The notes under the pieces are model-generated. The model was not told the DNA's origin, searched no databases, and worked only from the letters and a program-made list of their open reading frames with translations. From positions 1 through 64,000 of the forward strand of contig CAVPFB010000008.1 of the NCBI GenBank assembly GCA_963703665.1: a stretch of DNA of 64,000 bases, given 5' to 3'. Positions 10,732-20,119 of this stretch are shown here, one piece after another (within the stretch, counting starts at the first letter, position 1; every line of letters starts with the position of its first letter). Made by a program: the position numbers and the translations under genes. This stretch comes from AP-15 sp963703665. Its GTDB lineage: Bacteria; Pseudomonadota; Alphaproteobacteria; ATCC43930; CGMCC-115725.

Positions 10732-11941
10732 CCCGCATCGGCATCAGCACGTAGAGGGCGCTCTGATCGGCGCGATCGCGCACAATCGTCGGCGAGGCCG
10801 AATCCGACATGACGAATTGCGCGCCTTCGCCCTCGATCTGCGCGGCGATATCCAGGAGGTACCGGGAATTGAAGCCGATTTCGAGCGGCTCGGCGAGATA
10901 GGTGGCGTCGATTTCCTCGACGGCGGTCCCGTTCTCCGGGCTGGTCGCCGACACCGCGAGGGTGCCGCCATTGACGCCGGGTGCGATGGCCAGCTTGACC
11001 GCCCGGCTCTTCTCGCTCGAGATGGTCGAGACCCGGTCCACTGCTTCGGCGAAGTCCTTGCATTTGACCTCGAGGACCTTGTCGTTGTTGGCGGGGATCA
11101 CCCGATCGTAATCGGGAAAGGTGCCGTCGATCAGCTTGGAGGTCAGCGCCGCGCCACTCCCCTCAGCCGATCCGCGCAGGGCAAAGCGGATCTTGGTCTC
11201 GCTGAGCGCCACCTCGATCTCGTCCTCGCTCTCCTCGACCAGCTTTCTGAGCTCGATGACCGTCTTGCGCGGCACGATGATACCCGGCATCCCGGCCGCT
11301 CCCTCCGGCATGACCATTTCCACCCGGGCGAGACGGTGCCCGTCGGTGGCGACTGCGCGGATCACCGGAACCTCGTTGTTTTTGGTCGCGTGCAGGTAAA
11401 TTCCGTTCAAATAGTACCGCGTCTCTTCGGTCGAAATCGCAAATCGAGTCCGGTCGATGAGCCCGCGCAATTCGGCGGCGGTCAGGCTGAAACTGTGCGC
11501 CAGCTCGCCGCTCGCCATCACCGGATAATCTTCGGGCGGCAGACACGCCAAGGTGAAGGTCGAGCGACCAGAGCGCAGCACCATCGCGTTGCGCTCGCCG
11601 CCCTCCGAGCCATTTGGCGCCTCGATCTCGATCTGGGCACCCTCGCGCAATTTGCGGACGATGTCGTAAAGGGTGTGTGCCGGCGCGGTTGTGCGCCCGG
11701 CGCGCTCGACTTGGCCCGGCACGCGCTCGACGATCTCGAGATCCATGTCGGTGGCGCTGAGCGCCAGTGCCCCGGCGCCCGACCCGCCGCCTGCGGCCGA
11801 CCCAATACCGGAAGAGGCGCCGCCGGCATCGGCCTGCAACAGCACGTTCGAGAGAATCGGTATCGTGTTGCGTCGTTCGACGACGCTCTGCACATGGCCC
11901 AGAGCCTTCAGAAGAGCGCCCCGTTCGATGGTGAGTTTCAT
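10727..11941 (-). CDS. dnaN: DNA polymerase III sliding clamp, beta subunit
   Basis: The clamp encircles DNA and tethers polymerase III. The protein is 404 residues from ATG 11941 (MKLTIERGALLKAL); the frame is open further upstream to 12046, but the family start is clear. Recognisable segments include the start of the first clamp domain with NTIPILSNVLLQA, and the C-terminal YVLMPMRV. Residues of about 33-55 are a Gly/Ala/Ser-rich insertion (ADAGGASSGIGSAAGGG) that is absent from the E. coli clamp and makes the protein longer than the usual 366-375. The stop lies within the 18-bp tandem array. It is 171 bp downstream of dnaA. Confidence 0.97.
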   Translation of the reverse strand: MKLTIERGALLKALGHVQSVVERRNTIPILSNVLLQADAGGASSGIGSAAGGGSGAGALALSATDMDLEIVERVPGQVERAGRTTAPAHTLYDIVRKLREGAQIEIEAPNGSEGGERNAMVLRSGRSTFTLACLPPEDYPVMASGELAHSFSLTAAELRGLIDRTRFAISTEETRYYLNGIYLHATKNNEVPVIRAVATDGHRLARVEMVMPEGAAGMPGIIVPRKTVIELRKLVEESEDEIEVALSETKIRFALRGSAEGSGAALTSKLIDGTFPDYDRVIPANNDKVLEVKCKDFAEAVDRVSTISSEKSRAVKLAIAPGVNGGTLAVSATSPENGTAVEEIDATYLAEPLEIGFNSRYLLDIAAQIEGEGAQFVMSDSASPTIVRDRADQSALYVLMPMRV

Positions 11942-12112
11942 TTGGCTACACGCAGGTTGACATACCGGTCGGCGCCGACCGGATGCTCGGCCGATGCCCC
12001 CGTCACACCAACCCGAAAGGCTGCGGACGGGGTGGCATCCTAGCATAAAACGATCCCGGCCTCAGCACCGGGTTTCGCGGACCGCGCTCGCGACCGCCGC
12101 CGAGTCGCCGGG

Positions 12113-13558
12113 TCAGGTTTGCAGCATCCGGCGCAGCAGCTCGACATCTTCGGCGAGCACCGGATCGGTCAGCATCAGCTCCTCGATCTTGCGCACCGCA
12201 TGGATCACAGTGGTGTGGTCGCGGCCGCCGAATTTGCGCCCGATCTCGGGCAGCGACCGGGTCGTCAGCTGCTTGGCGAGGTACATGGCGACCTGGCGCG
12301 GCCGGGCGACGATCCGGGCGCGCCGGTCGGAGGTCATCTCGGCCAGCCTGATGTTGAAATGCTCGGCGACGCGGCGCTGGATCTCGTCGATCGTCACGCG
12401 CCGCTCGTGCGAGCGCAACAGATCATGCAATTCCTCCTGCGCGCTTTCGAGCGTGATGTCGCGCCCGACGAGCTCCATGTTGGCCGTGATGCGGTTCAGC
12501 GCACCTTCGAGCTCGCGCACGTTCGAGGTGATCTTGTGAGCGAGAAACTCCATGACTTTCAAGGGGATACATAAATTGGTCTGTTCCGCCTTCGACTGCA
12601 GGATGCCTAGGCGCAGTTCGTAGGTGGTTGGGTGCAGATCGGCGACCAGCCCCCAGCCGAGGCGCGAGCGCATGCGCTCTTCAACCCCTTCGAGATCGGA
12701 CGGCGACTTGTCGGCGGAAATGACGATCTGGCGGTTCTGGTCGACCAGTGCGTTGAAGGTATGGAAGAACTCTTCCTGGGTCGATTCCTTGCCGCTGATG
12801 AACTGGACGTCGTCGATCATCAATAAGTCGACGGAGCGAAACTCCTCCTTGAAGTCCATCATTGATTTGAATCGCAGCGCCCGAATGAACTGATACATAA
12901 ACTTTTCGGCCGAAAGGTAAATGACCTTGCGGCCGCAGGCCTGCTTGCGGACATGCCAGGCTACGGCATGCATCAGATGGGTCTTGCCGAGGCCGACCCC
13001 GCCATAAAGAAACAATGGGTTGAACGGCACTGTGCGCACCGGGCTGGCGCAGGCTTCGGCGACCCGGCGAGCCGCGGCGTGGGCCAGCTCGTTGGGCTTG
13101 CCCACCACGAAATTCTCAAAGGTAAAGCGCGGATCGAGCCCCGAGGGCTGCGTCCTTTCCTCACCGAATTCGAGCGCGCCGACCGGGTCCAGCACCGGGC
13201 CCGGCGGCGGACGATTCGCCATGGGGTCCTCGCTGCGTGGGAAATCGGGTGATCCGGCCGCGCGCGGGTCCGGTGCGACGACCACCAAAATCCGCTTGAT
13301 CTGCCGGTTCTCTGCCCGCCACAGCGCCAGAATCCGATCCGCGTAATGCGAGGCCACCCAATCGCGAAAAAACCGCGCCGGCGCCGCGATCACCGCCTCG
13401 CCGCCATCGACGCGCTGCACGCTGATCGGGACGAGCCAGCTGCGATAAGCTGTCTCCCCGACCTCTTGCTTGAGCTGGCTGAGAACTCGGTTCCATTGGG
13501 ATTGAGACGCCGATGTCGACCCTTCGGCACTCTCTGCTTGAGCTGTTTCCGCCACCAC
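12113..13558 (-). CDS. dnaA: chromosomal replication initiator protein DnaA
   Basis: AAA+ initiator that binds DnaA boxes at oriC and opens the duplex. The protein is 481 residues: domain I (WNRVLSQLKQEVG, about residues 22-95), a variable linker, then AAA+ domain III with Walker A GGVGLGKTHLMHAV, Walker B LLMIDDVQFI and a box VII-type arginine region. Domain IV carries the DNA-binding signature GRDHTTVIHAVRKIEEL near the C terminus. It is transcribed ahead of dnaN and separated from the upstream rpsT by 366 bp. Confidence 0.98.
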   Translation of the reverse strand: MVAETAQAESAEGSTSASQSQWNRVLSQLKQEVGETAYRSWLVPISVQRVDGGEAVIAAPARFFRDWVASHYADRILALWRAENRQIKRILVVVAPDPRAAGSPDFPRSEDPMANRPPPGPVLDPVGALEFGEERTQPSGLDPRFTFENFVVGKPNELAHAAARRVAEACASPVRTVPFNPLFLYGGVGLGKTHLMHAVAWHVRKQACGRKVIYLSAEKFMYQFIRALRFKSMMDFKEEFRSVDLLMIDDVQFISGKESTQEEFFHTFNALVDQNRQIVISADKSPSDLEGVEERMRSRLGWGLVADLHPTTYELRLGILQSKAEQTNLCIPLKVMEFLAHKITSNVRELEGALNRITANMELVGRDITLESAQEELHDLLRSHERRVTIDEIQRRVAEHFNIRLAEMTSDRRARIVARPRQVAMYLAKQLTTRSLPEIGRKFGGRDHTTVIHAVRKIEELMLTDPVLAEDVELLRRMLQT

Positions 13559-13924
13559 CGCATTCCCCCGATCAGGACGGCAGCACCGCCCGGTTCAAAT
13601 CCCGGTGAATCTCACTCCTCGATACTGTAAATATTCGACGGCTCAGCCGCCGCGCTCCGCGAAACGAATGCTCCCCCTGTGCGCGGCATTATTAACCACA
13701 AGGCCCGAGCAAGCCGCGATTGCCTCGACCTGGATTTACAAGACGCCAACGTATTGTTTGATGGCGCAATACGACGATGCTAGCTTACGTGTCGAAACGA
13801 TGGCAAGCAGCCCGAAAGCGGAACACGGCAACATTTTTTCGCCGATCCGGATCGCCGTGAATTCGGCTGAGTTCGTGCGGCAGCGCCTCGCTCGCGCGGC
13901 GCCGTCGTCGGGCGGCGAGCGGTC
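13559..13924. other. dnaA upstream region
   Basis: 366 bp without a gene, between rpsT and dnaA (both - strand). It is less GC-rich than its surroundings and contains TTAACCACA at 13692-13700, one mismatch from the DnaA-box consensus TTATCCACA. It should hold the dnaA promoter. One near-match is not enough to call an origin, and in several alphaproteobacteria oriC lies elsewhere. Confidence 0.4.
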
Positions 13925-14185
13925 TCAGAGGGCGTTGATGCGGGTGGCGAGGCGCGAGAGCTTGCGCGCCACCGTGTTCTTGTGCAGCACGCCCTTGGTG
14001 ATCGCCCGATGCAGCTCGGGCTGGGCCACCTGAAAGGCCGACTGGGCCGCCTGCCGGTCGCCGGTGGCGATCGCCGTCTCGACTTTTTTGACGAAGGTGC
14101 GAACCCGGCTGATCCGGGAGCGGTTGATCGCGGTGCGCTTCGCAGTCTGGCGGATGCGCTTTTCCGCCGATTTGTGGGTGGCCAT
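13925..14185 (-). CDS. rpsT: 30S ribosomal protein S20
   Basis: Small basic primary 16S-binding protein of the 30S subunit, 86 residues from ATG 14185. It shows the family start MATHKSAEKRIRQ, followed by RNRSRISRVRTFVKK-like basic helices and the C-terminal helix HKNTVARKLSRLATRINAL. The frame is open upstream to 14386, but length and start match S20. Placement just upstream of dnaA on the same strand is common in alphaproteobacteria. Confidence 0.96.
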   Translation of the reverse strand: MATHKSAEKRIRQTAKRTAINRSRISRVRTFVKKVETAIATGDRQAAQSAFQVAQPELHRAITKGVLHKNTVARKLSRLATRINAL

Positions 14186-14397
14186 GCTGCTTCGCCGAGT
14201 GAATGAGGCAGCCCTTCTATAAGCGGGCCGCGGCTGCGTCAACACCCGATGGCCAAGGCCGTCGATGTGCCGGCGCCGGTCAACAAAGGCTCGCTGTCGC
14301 CGGGCAATCGCGATATCCTGGCGACCCATCGCTCGAGCGACCAACCGTCCGAGCAACAAGCCGCGCAACAACGCGACAACCGACAAGGAGAACGATC

Positions 14398-14754
14398 ATG
14401 GCCTATGGCGTCCAGCATGTGCACCTGAAGACCCGCGATCCCAAAGCGACCATGCAATTCTACGTCGACAATTTCGGCGCCACCCTCAAGGCCGAGATCG
14501 CGGGCCGCGGCTTCCGCCTCGATCTGCACGGGCTGCAGCTCAACATCACCACCCTGATCGCCAGCCAGAGCCACGAGCAGCATTACGGCATCGAGCACAT
14601 CGCCGTCGACACCGACGACTATGCCGGGACCGTCGAGCGCATGCGCAAGAACGGCGTGCGCATCCTCGAGGAAATGGCGCCCAACAACGGCCGGCGGGTG
14701 TGCTTTATCGAAGCGCCCGACGGCGCGCAGATGGAATTGATCGAAAAGGTCTGA
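14398..14754 (+). CDS. VOC (glyoxalase/dioxygenase) family protein
   Basis: 118 residues, one vicinal-oxygen-chelate module. The start MAYGVQHVHLKTRDP gives a first metal-ligand-type histidine, IEHIAVDTDDY gives a second, and the C-terminal FIEAPDGAQMELIE supplies the conserved glutamate. The ATG at 14398 has an AAGGAG ribosome site 7 nt upstream. It probably acts as a dimer on a small organic substrate that cannot be named. A downstream gene for a luciferase-like oxidoreductase lies 41 bp away but is separated by a strong hairpin. Confidence 0.85.
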   Translation: MAYGVQHVHLKTRDPKATMQFYVDNFGATLKAEIAGRGFRLDLHGLQLNITTLIASQSHEQHYGIEHIAVDTDDYAGTVERMRKNGVRILEEMAPNNGRRVCFIEAPDGAQMELIEKV

Positions 14755-14771
14755 GCCCGGTCCGGGCTCAG
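14751..14771 (+). terminator. GC hairpin after the VOC gene
   Basis: A perfect 9-bp stem, CTGAGCCCG-GTC-CGGGCTCAG, begins at the VOC stop codon. There is no T run after it, so it may stabilise the mRNA end or attenuate rather than act as a classical terminator. Confidence 0.45.
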
Positions 14772-14795
14772 CGGCGCGCCAGAAAGGAGCCGGGC

Positions 14796-15730
14796 ATGGC
14801 TCTCCCAGGAGTGGCGCTCAAAGATAAAATCGCGCTGGGGATGGCGCTGCCCCACCGCTCGCCCGAGCCGATCGACATGGCCTCGGTGCGGCGGTGGCGC
14901 AGCGTGCCGAGGCGCTCGGCTTTCGCGATCTGTGGGTGACCGAGAACACGCTCGACCACGTCTTCTGCTTCGATCCGGTGGTGGTGCTGACCTATGCGGC
15001 CGCGGTTACCACGACGATCCGCCTCGGCGCGTCGGTGGTGGTGCTGCCGATCCACCACCCGGCCTTGGTCGCCCATCAATGGGCGAGCCTCGATTATGTC
15101 AGCGGCGGCCGCGCGATCCTCGGCGTCGGATTGGGCCGCGACCATCACTATGCCCAGTTCGAGGTGCCGCGCGAGCGTCGGGTGCGGCGCTTCCGCGAGG
15201 AGGTCGAGCTGATCCGGGCGTTGTGGACCGAGCCGCGGGTCGAATACCGGGGCAGCCTCTACCGGCTCGAAGGCGGCACGATGCGCCCGAAGCCGGTGCA
15301 GCAGCCGCATTTGCCGATCTGGATGGGGGTCGGCCATCCCGACGCGGTGCGCCGCGCCGCCGTGCTCGCCGACGGCTGGATGGGGTCGGGCGGGTCGAGC
15401 ATCGCCGCCTTCGGGCGCTCGGTGCCGATCCTGCGCGGGGCGCTGGAAAAGGCCGGGCGCGACCCGGCAACCTTTCCGATCTCGAAACGGCTGTTCATGG
15501 CCGTCGACGAGCGCCCGGAGGTGGCCCGTGCCGAGCTCAACCGCTGGTTCACCGAGGTCTACCACAATCCCGAGGGGACCGACGCCTCCGGCATCCACGG
15601 CACCCCCGAGCAGGTTCGCGAGCGGCTCGAGGAGCTGGTGGCGATGGGCGCCAACCACCTGCTGCTGAACCCGGTGGGGCACTACGCCGAGCAGGTCGAG
15701 GCCTTGGCCGCGGTCGCCGGGTTCGCCTAA
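14796..15730 (+). CDS. LLM-class flavin-dependent oxidoreductase, frameshifted
   Basis: Luciferase-like monooxygenase (F420- or FMN-using TIM barrel) acting on an unknown substrate. The ATG at 14796 has AAAGGAG upstream and gives MALPGVALKDKIALGMALPH. Near 14893 the frame breaks; restoring one missing base joins it to RAEALGFRDLWVTEN, and the rest runs intact to 15730. The corrected length is about 311 residues, normal for the TIGR03619-like group. Recognisable parts are LGASVVVLPIHHP, GRAILGVGLGRD and the C-terminal GTPEQVRERLEELVAMGANH. The gene lies 24 bp ahead of a methyltransferase in the same direction, likely an operon. Confidence 0.85.
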
Positions 15731-15754
15731 GGCCGTCAAAAAAGGAGCACGTCG

Positions 15755-16505
15755 ATGTCCTCAGCGCATACCGACCGGGTCAAAGAGCAGGTGGCCGCCC
15801 ATTGGGACCGGCGGGCGGCGCATTTCGACGAGGATTTCGGCCACAGCATCCGCACCCCGGCCGAGCGCGCCGCCTGGGACCGCGTTTTCGGCCTGGTTCT
15901 GCCGGATGGAGGTGCGCTCGATGCGCTCGACCTCGGCTGCGGCACCGGATTTTTGAGCCTGGAGCTGGCGGCGCGCGGACACCGCGTCACCGGCGTCGAT
16001 TTCGCGCCCTCGATGATCGCACGGGCCGAGCGCAAGGCGGCCGAGCGCGGCCTCTCGGTGCGACTTCGAACAGGGCGATGCCGAGCAGTTGCGGTTCGCC
16101 CCGGCGAGCTTCGACCTCGCGATCAGCCGCCATGTGCTGTGGACCTTGCCGCACCCGGAGGCCGCGATCGACGAGTGGATCCGCGTGTTGCGGCCAGGAG
16201 GCCGCTTGGTTGTCGTCGACGGCGCCGTGCTCGACGGCAGCGACCGGGTCAAAGGCGCACAGCCGGGCTGCCAGGAAAATGCCCGCACCAGCCCCGAATA
16301 TGCCGCGGTCGGCGACCGGCTGCCGTTTCTCGGCGGCCGCCCGCGCGAAGAGATCGAAGCGCTGCTGCGCGCCCACGGCCTCGTCAACGTCGGCGGCGAC
16401 CCACTGACCGATCTGGTCGACGCGCAGGTAGAGCGCATGACCGAGGAGGGGCTCGAGCCGCGGCGGCGCAATCGCTACGTCGTCTGGGGCGACGTTCCGC
16501 GCTGA
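15755..16505 (+). CDS. class I SAM-dependent methyltransferase, frameshifted
   Basis: Rossmann-fold methyltransferase of UbiE/Methyltransf_11 type. ATG 15755 gives MSSAHTDRVKEQVAAHWDRR; SAM-binding motif I is LDLGCGTGFLSLELA, followed by VTGVDFAPSMIARA. An extra base near 16070 shifts the frame; after correction the protein continues FAPASFDLAISRHVLWTLPH and RVLRPGGRLVVVDG to 16505, about 249 residues. All motifs from I to post-III are then present, so the break may be a sequence error. It probably shares a transcript with the LLM-class oxidoreductase. The substrate is unknown. Confidence 0.83.
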
Positions 16506-16513
16506 ACCCCATC

Positions 16514-16717
16514 ATGCAGCAGGGCCGCGGCGGCATGGGCAGCCGTAAGCACGGCACCTCCGGACACGCCGCTCAGAGCCCACGCTTTCGCCTCGGTAAG
16601 AAGCTAGCGGCCCAGCGCGGCGAATACGAATCGCGCTCATCGCGCCGGCCGCTGGGCCCGTCTTTCGACAATGTCCGCGACGCCTTCGACCGCCGCCGTA
16701 AGCCGCGCCGGCTCTAG
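16514..16717 (+). CDS. small basic hypothetical protein
   Basis: 67 codons from ATG 16514, rich in Arg, Lys, Ser and Gly (for example GSRKHGTSGHAAQ and the C-terminal DRRRKPRRL). No domain is recognised. It starts 9 bp after the methyltransferase stop on the same strand. An internal ATG at 16535 (MGSRKHG) is an alternative start. The composition suggests a nucleic-acid-associated or disordered peptide, but coding status is uncertain. Confidence 0.35.
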   Translation: MQQGRGGMGSRKHGTSGHAAQSPRFRLGKKLAAQRGEYESRSSRRPLGPSFDNVRDAFDRRRKPRRL

Positions 16718-16872
16718 CCGGCGGCCGAACTTCCGAAATGGGTGGAACGTTGCCGTTCCCGATTTGCCCGGCCTGCGATTCCCATGGCTTATGCCGATCA
16801 TTCGCGAAACCAACAGCTCGTCTTTGAAAGACGGTCACATACTCGAATAGGAAGAGAGTCGAGACCAGGGAC

Positions 16873-17277
16873 CTACCTGCTGCTGTGAGTGGCGGTCTTG
16901 TTTGTAATCTTCCAAACCCCGTTGATCCGGAGCAGATTGTGGAAGTCGATCCACCCACGGGACTTGTCGGCGTCAAAGCTGAGCTGGACCGCGGCAGCAT
17001 CTCCCACCTGAGTCACCGAGATGAATCGACCCACAACACCCGAACTGGGCGGCGCCGCCCATGCCTCAAAGCAGTCACAGATTAGATTTTTATGAAGGAT
17101 GCCGTCGGCGCCGATGTAGAAGATCCAGGCGTCTTCGTCAAAAGCCTCCTTCAACTTTTTGACATCATTGTCATTGAAGGCGTCGACGTAGAGCTGCACG
17201 ACTCGCACTATCTCGTCGTAGTCATCTGTTCTCTCAGTTATGGTGACCTCCTCTTGTTTAACCCGACATTCCCCCAT
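16873..17277 (-). CDS. NTF2/SnoaL-like fold protein
   Basis: About 122-134 residues with the pattern of the NTF2-like superfamily: an N-terminal helix DEIVRVVQLYVDAFNDNDV, then FDEDAWIFYIGADG, and C-terminal strands SRGWIDFHNLLRINGVWKIT. Such proteins are ketosteroid-isomerase-like enzymes or ligand carriers; the substrate is unknown. The start is unclear. ATG 17277 is the first good in-frame start, but an AGGAGG at 17252-17247 sits 5 nt before an ATA codon at 17241 where homologs would be expected to begin (I/M-TERTDDY). Codon use is less GC-biased than that of the neighbours. Confidence 0.72.
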   Translation of the reverse strand: MGECRVKQEEVTITERTDDYDEIVRVVQLYVDAFNDNDVKKLKEAFDEDAWIFYIGADGILHKNLICDCFEAWAAPPSSGVVGRFISVTQVGDAAAVQLSFDADKSRGWIDFHNLLRINGVWKITNKTATHSSR

Positions 17278-17468
17278 ATGTCGGTCCATCCGACCATCTG
17301 ATCGGCACGATAACCGTCCGCCGAGGCGTTCTTCAATCCGCTTCCTGGCCGACCCCACCCTCCGCTGGCGCGGTGATGAAGGTCTGGATCGGGTCGGAGT
17401 TTGTCATTGGGTACCCCCCCACCCTATGTTTAAGCCGAGTCGCGCAAATAACCCTCTCCCGGGCGGGG

Positions 17469-18257
17469 TCAGCGGTTGCGGAAGGCTGCTTTGCGCTTTT
17501 CGATAAAGGCGGCCATGCCCTCTTTGCGGTCCTCGGTGGCGAAGGTCGAATGGAACAGCCGCCGCTCGAAGCGCACGCCTTCGGCGAGGCTCGTCTCGTA
17601 GGCGCGGTTGACCAATTCCTTGACCATCATCGCGATCGGCCGCGACATCTCGCTGATCCGCTCGGCGATCTTGATTGCCTCGGGCAAGAGGTCGGCCGCC
17701 GGCACGATGCGGCTGACGAGACCCGCCCGCTCGGCCTCGGCGGCGTCCATCATCCGCCCGGTCAGGCACAGATCCATCGCCTTCGCCTTGCCGATAAAGC
17801 GGGCGAGGCGCTGGGTCCCGCCGGCGCCCGGCATCGTGCCGAGCTGGATCTCGGGCTGGCCGAAGCGCGCCGTATCGGCGGCAATGACGATGTCGCACAT
17901 CATCGCGATCTCGCAGCCGCCGCCGAGCGCAAAACCGGCGACCGCGGCGACGACCGGCTTGCGGCACTGCCCGACCCGCTCCCAGCCTTTGGTGATGAAA
18001 TCCTCGAGATAGATCTCGGGATAGGTCTTGCCGGCCATTTCCTTGACGTCGGCGCCGGCGGCGAAAGCCTTGTCGTTGCCGGTCAGGACGATCGCGCCGA
18101 TCGCGTCGTCGGCTTCGAATTCGTCGATCGCCGCCGCCAGCTCGGCGATCAGCGCCGCGTTCAGCGCGTTCAGCGCCTGCGGCCGGTTCAGGGTGACGAT
18201 GCCGACCGCACCGCGGCGTTCGACGAGGATGTTGTCGTAAGCCTGCTGCTCGCTCAT
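17469..18257 (-). CDS. enoyl-CoA hydratase (crotonase family)
   Basis: Hydrates 2-trans-enoyl-CoA in beta-oxidation. 262 residues from ATG 18257 (MSEQQAYDNILVER), with GAGGA-type ribosome binding upstream. Both catalytic glutamates of mitochondrial-type hydratase appear: one in GGGCEIAMMCD and one in FGQPEIQLGT. The oxyanion-hole segment AFAAGADVKEM and the C-terminal STFATEDRKEGMAAFIEKR are also very close to the mitochondrial short-chain enzyme, so the basic reaction is well supported. Cognate beta-oxidation genes are not adjacent. Confidence 0.93.
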   Translation of the reverse strand: MSEQQAYDNILVERRGAVGIVTLNRPQALNALNAALIAELAAAIDEFEADDAIGAIVLTGNDKAFAAGADVKEMAGKTYPEIYLEDFITKGWERVGQCRKPVVAAVAGFALGGGCEIAMMCDIVIAADTARFGQPEIQLGTMPGAGGTQRLARFIGKAKAMDLCLTGRMMDAAEAERAGLVSRIVPAADLLPEAIKIAERISEMSRPIAMMVKELVNRAYETSLAEGVRFERRLFHSTFATEDRKEGMAAFIEKRKAAFRNR

Positions 18258-18290
18258 CGGGAGTCCTCGCTGAAGCTGGGACGACAGGCT

Positions 18291-18382
18291 GTCATTGCGA
18301 GCGGAGCGAAGCAATCTCGTGGTCGAGAGGACCGACTGCAGAACGGGATTGCCGCGTCGCGCGATGCGCTCCTCGCAATGAC
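18291..18382. repeat. GTCATTGCGAGC palindromic repeat
   Basis: Inverted arms, GTCATTGCGAGCGGAGCGAA at 18291 and its near complement ending CTCCTCGCAATGAC at 18382, flank a short centre. This is the familiar dispersed intergenic palindrome of many alphaproteobacterial genomes. It lies between the crotonase start and the mutM stop. Confidence 0.8.
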
Positions 18383-18391
18383 GGATTGTGG

Positions 18392-19223
18392 CTAACGCTG
18401 CCGCTTCGCGCAATAAGAACGTCGAGCGGCCGGACTGGACGATGCGGCGCACCCCTTCGGCGCAGTCGCAGCCGGGGCAGGGCTCGCCCTCGCGGCCGTA
18501 AACCGCCCAGCGGTGCTGGAAATAGCCGAGCTCGCCGTTCGGCCTGGACATAGTCGCGCAACGACGAGCCGCCGGCCTCGATCGCTTCGCCGAGCACCGC
18601 GCGGATCGCCGCGACCAGCCGCTCCGCCCGGCCGCGGCCGATCGTTCCGGCGAGCCGCCGCGGCGACAGGCGGGCGCGATAGAGCGCCTCGCAGACATAG
18701 ATGTTGCCGAGCCCGGCGACGACGCGCTGGTCGAGCAGCGCCGCCTTGATCGAGGTCAGCTTGCCGGCGAGTTTCGCCGCGAGATAGGCGCCGTCGAACC
18801 CCGGCCTCGAGCGGCTCCGGCCCGAGCCCGGCCAACAGCGGGTGGCGGCTCGCCTCGCTGCGCCGCAGGTAGTCGAGCAGGCCGAAGCGGCGCGCGTCGT
18901 TGAAGCGCACGACCGTGCCGTCGTCGAGGGTCAGCACCACGTGGTCGTGCGCGCAGGTCGGGCTGCGCCGCGTCGCCGGCGGTGATCCGCCCCGACATGC
19001 CGAGATGGAGCAGCAGCAGGCCGTCGGCGTCGAGCTCGATCAGGATGTATTTGCCGCGGCGGCCGAGCGCGCCGATTTGCGCGCCGCCGAGCCGCTCGGC
19101 CAAGGCCGGCGGAAACGGCCGGCGCAGATCGGGGCGGCGCAATTCGGCGCGCACGATCCGGCGGCCGCTCATTTTCAGCGCCAGGCCGCGCCGCACGGTC
19201 TCGACTTCAGGCAGCTCGGGCAT
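18392..19223 (-). CDS. mutM: formamidopyrimidine-DNA glycosylase, multiply frameshifted
   Basis: Base-excision repair glycosylase/AP lyase for 8-oxoguanine. It begins with the diagnostic MPELPEVETVRRGL, whose N-terminal proline is the nucleophile. Four single extra bases, near 18950, 18799, 18540 and 18411, break the frame. Removing them gives about 275 residues, the normal length, including VVRFNDARRFG, the helix-two-turn-helix segment VVAGLGNIYVCEALY and the zinc-finger region CPGCDCAEG. In the corrected frame the last finger motif reads YCAKRQR, with Arg where the fourth zinc cysteine is expected. Four separate corrections that each restore a conserved motif argue for sequence error, though pseudogene decay is possible. 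Confidence 0.86.
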
Positions 19224-19297
19224 TGCGACAGATGGTTTCCGCGCCTATCGGCCGCGGCGTGGCGCGCGCGGCCCGATGGCGGCTATCTTCCTGCCCG

Positions 19298-20110
19298 ATG
19301 AGCGAGCAAGAGACAAGCGGCAGCGCCGCCCGCGACTACCGCCATTTGCCGGCCGGACGAGAAGGCGCCGCTGGTGCGCGCGATCTTCGACAGCGTCGCT
19401 TCGCGCTACGATCTGATGAACGACCTGATGAGCGGCGGCGTCCACCGGTTGTGGAAGGCCGAGATGGTGGCGTGGATCAAGCCGCGTCCCGGCCAGCGCC
19501 TGATCGACGTGGCCGGCGGCACCGGCGACGTCGCGCTGCGCGCGCTGCCGCGACTGGCGCCCGAGGGCGCGCCGGTGCGGGCGGGATCGCGACGAAGGCA
19601 GGATGCCGGTGAGGGCGGGGCCGTCGTCTGCGACGCCAATGCTGCGCATGCTCGAGATCGGCCGCGCCCGCGCGCTCGACCGGGGCATCCTCGACGGCAT
19701 CGAATGGCTCGGCGCCGATGCCGAGCGGCTGCCCTTCGCCGACCGCAGCTTCGATCTCTATACGATCGCCTTCGGGCTGCGCAATGTCGACCCGTATCGA
19801 CGCGGCGCTCGCCGAGGCGCGGCGCGTGCTGAGGCCGGGCGGCCGGTTCATGTGCCTCGAATTCACCCCGGAGGTGATGCCGCTGCTGCAGCCGTTCTAC
19901 GATCTCTACAGCTTTCATGTGGTGCCGTTGCTCGGGCCAGATCGTCGCCGGCGATCGCGAGGCCTATACCTATCTGGTCGAAAGCATCCGCGGGTTTCCG
20001 CGCCAGGGCGAGCTCGCCGAGATGATCTGCCGGCGGCGGGGCTCGAGCAGGTCCGATACCGCAACCTGACGGCGGGCATTGCTGCGCTCCACTCGGCTTG
20101 GCGTCTTTGA
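19298..20110 (+). CDS. ubiE: ubiquinone/menaquinone C-methyltransferase UbiE, multiply frameshifted
   Basis: SAM-dependent C-methylation in ubiquinone biosynthesis. ATG 19298 starts MSEQETSGSAARDYRHLPA. Family landmarks appear across different frames: SRYDLMNDLMSGGVHRLWK, motif I DVAGGTGDVALRAL, FGLRNV, RRVLRPGGRFMCLEF, and the end LTAGIAALHSAWRL. Four +1 shifts (near 19361, 19646, 19788, 19938) and one -1 or +2 shift near 20030 must be corrected, giving about 269 residues. It is divergent from mutM and directly followed by ubiB, the usual ubiE-ubiB pairing. Confidence 0.86.
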
Positions 20111-20119
20111 GGCTCGGCG

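Noticed and set aside
10605..11063. N-terminal extension of recF into dnaN
   Set aside because: The extension is translated tandem repeat and dnaN reverse frame; RecF homology begins at the ATG at 10604.
13559..13924. Chromosomal origin upstream of dnaA
   Set aside because: Only one imperfect DnaA box and no clear unwinding region; too weak to call.
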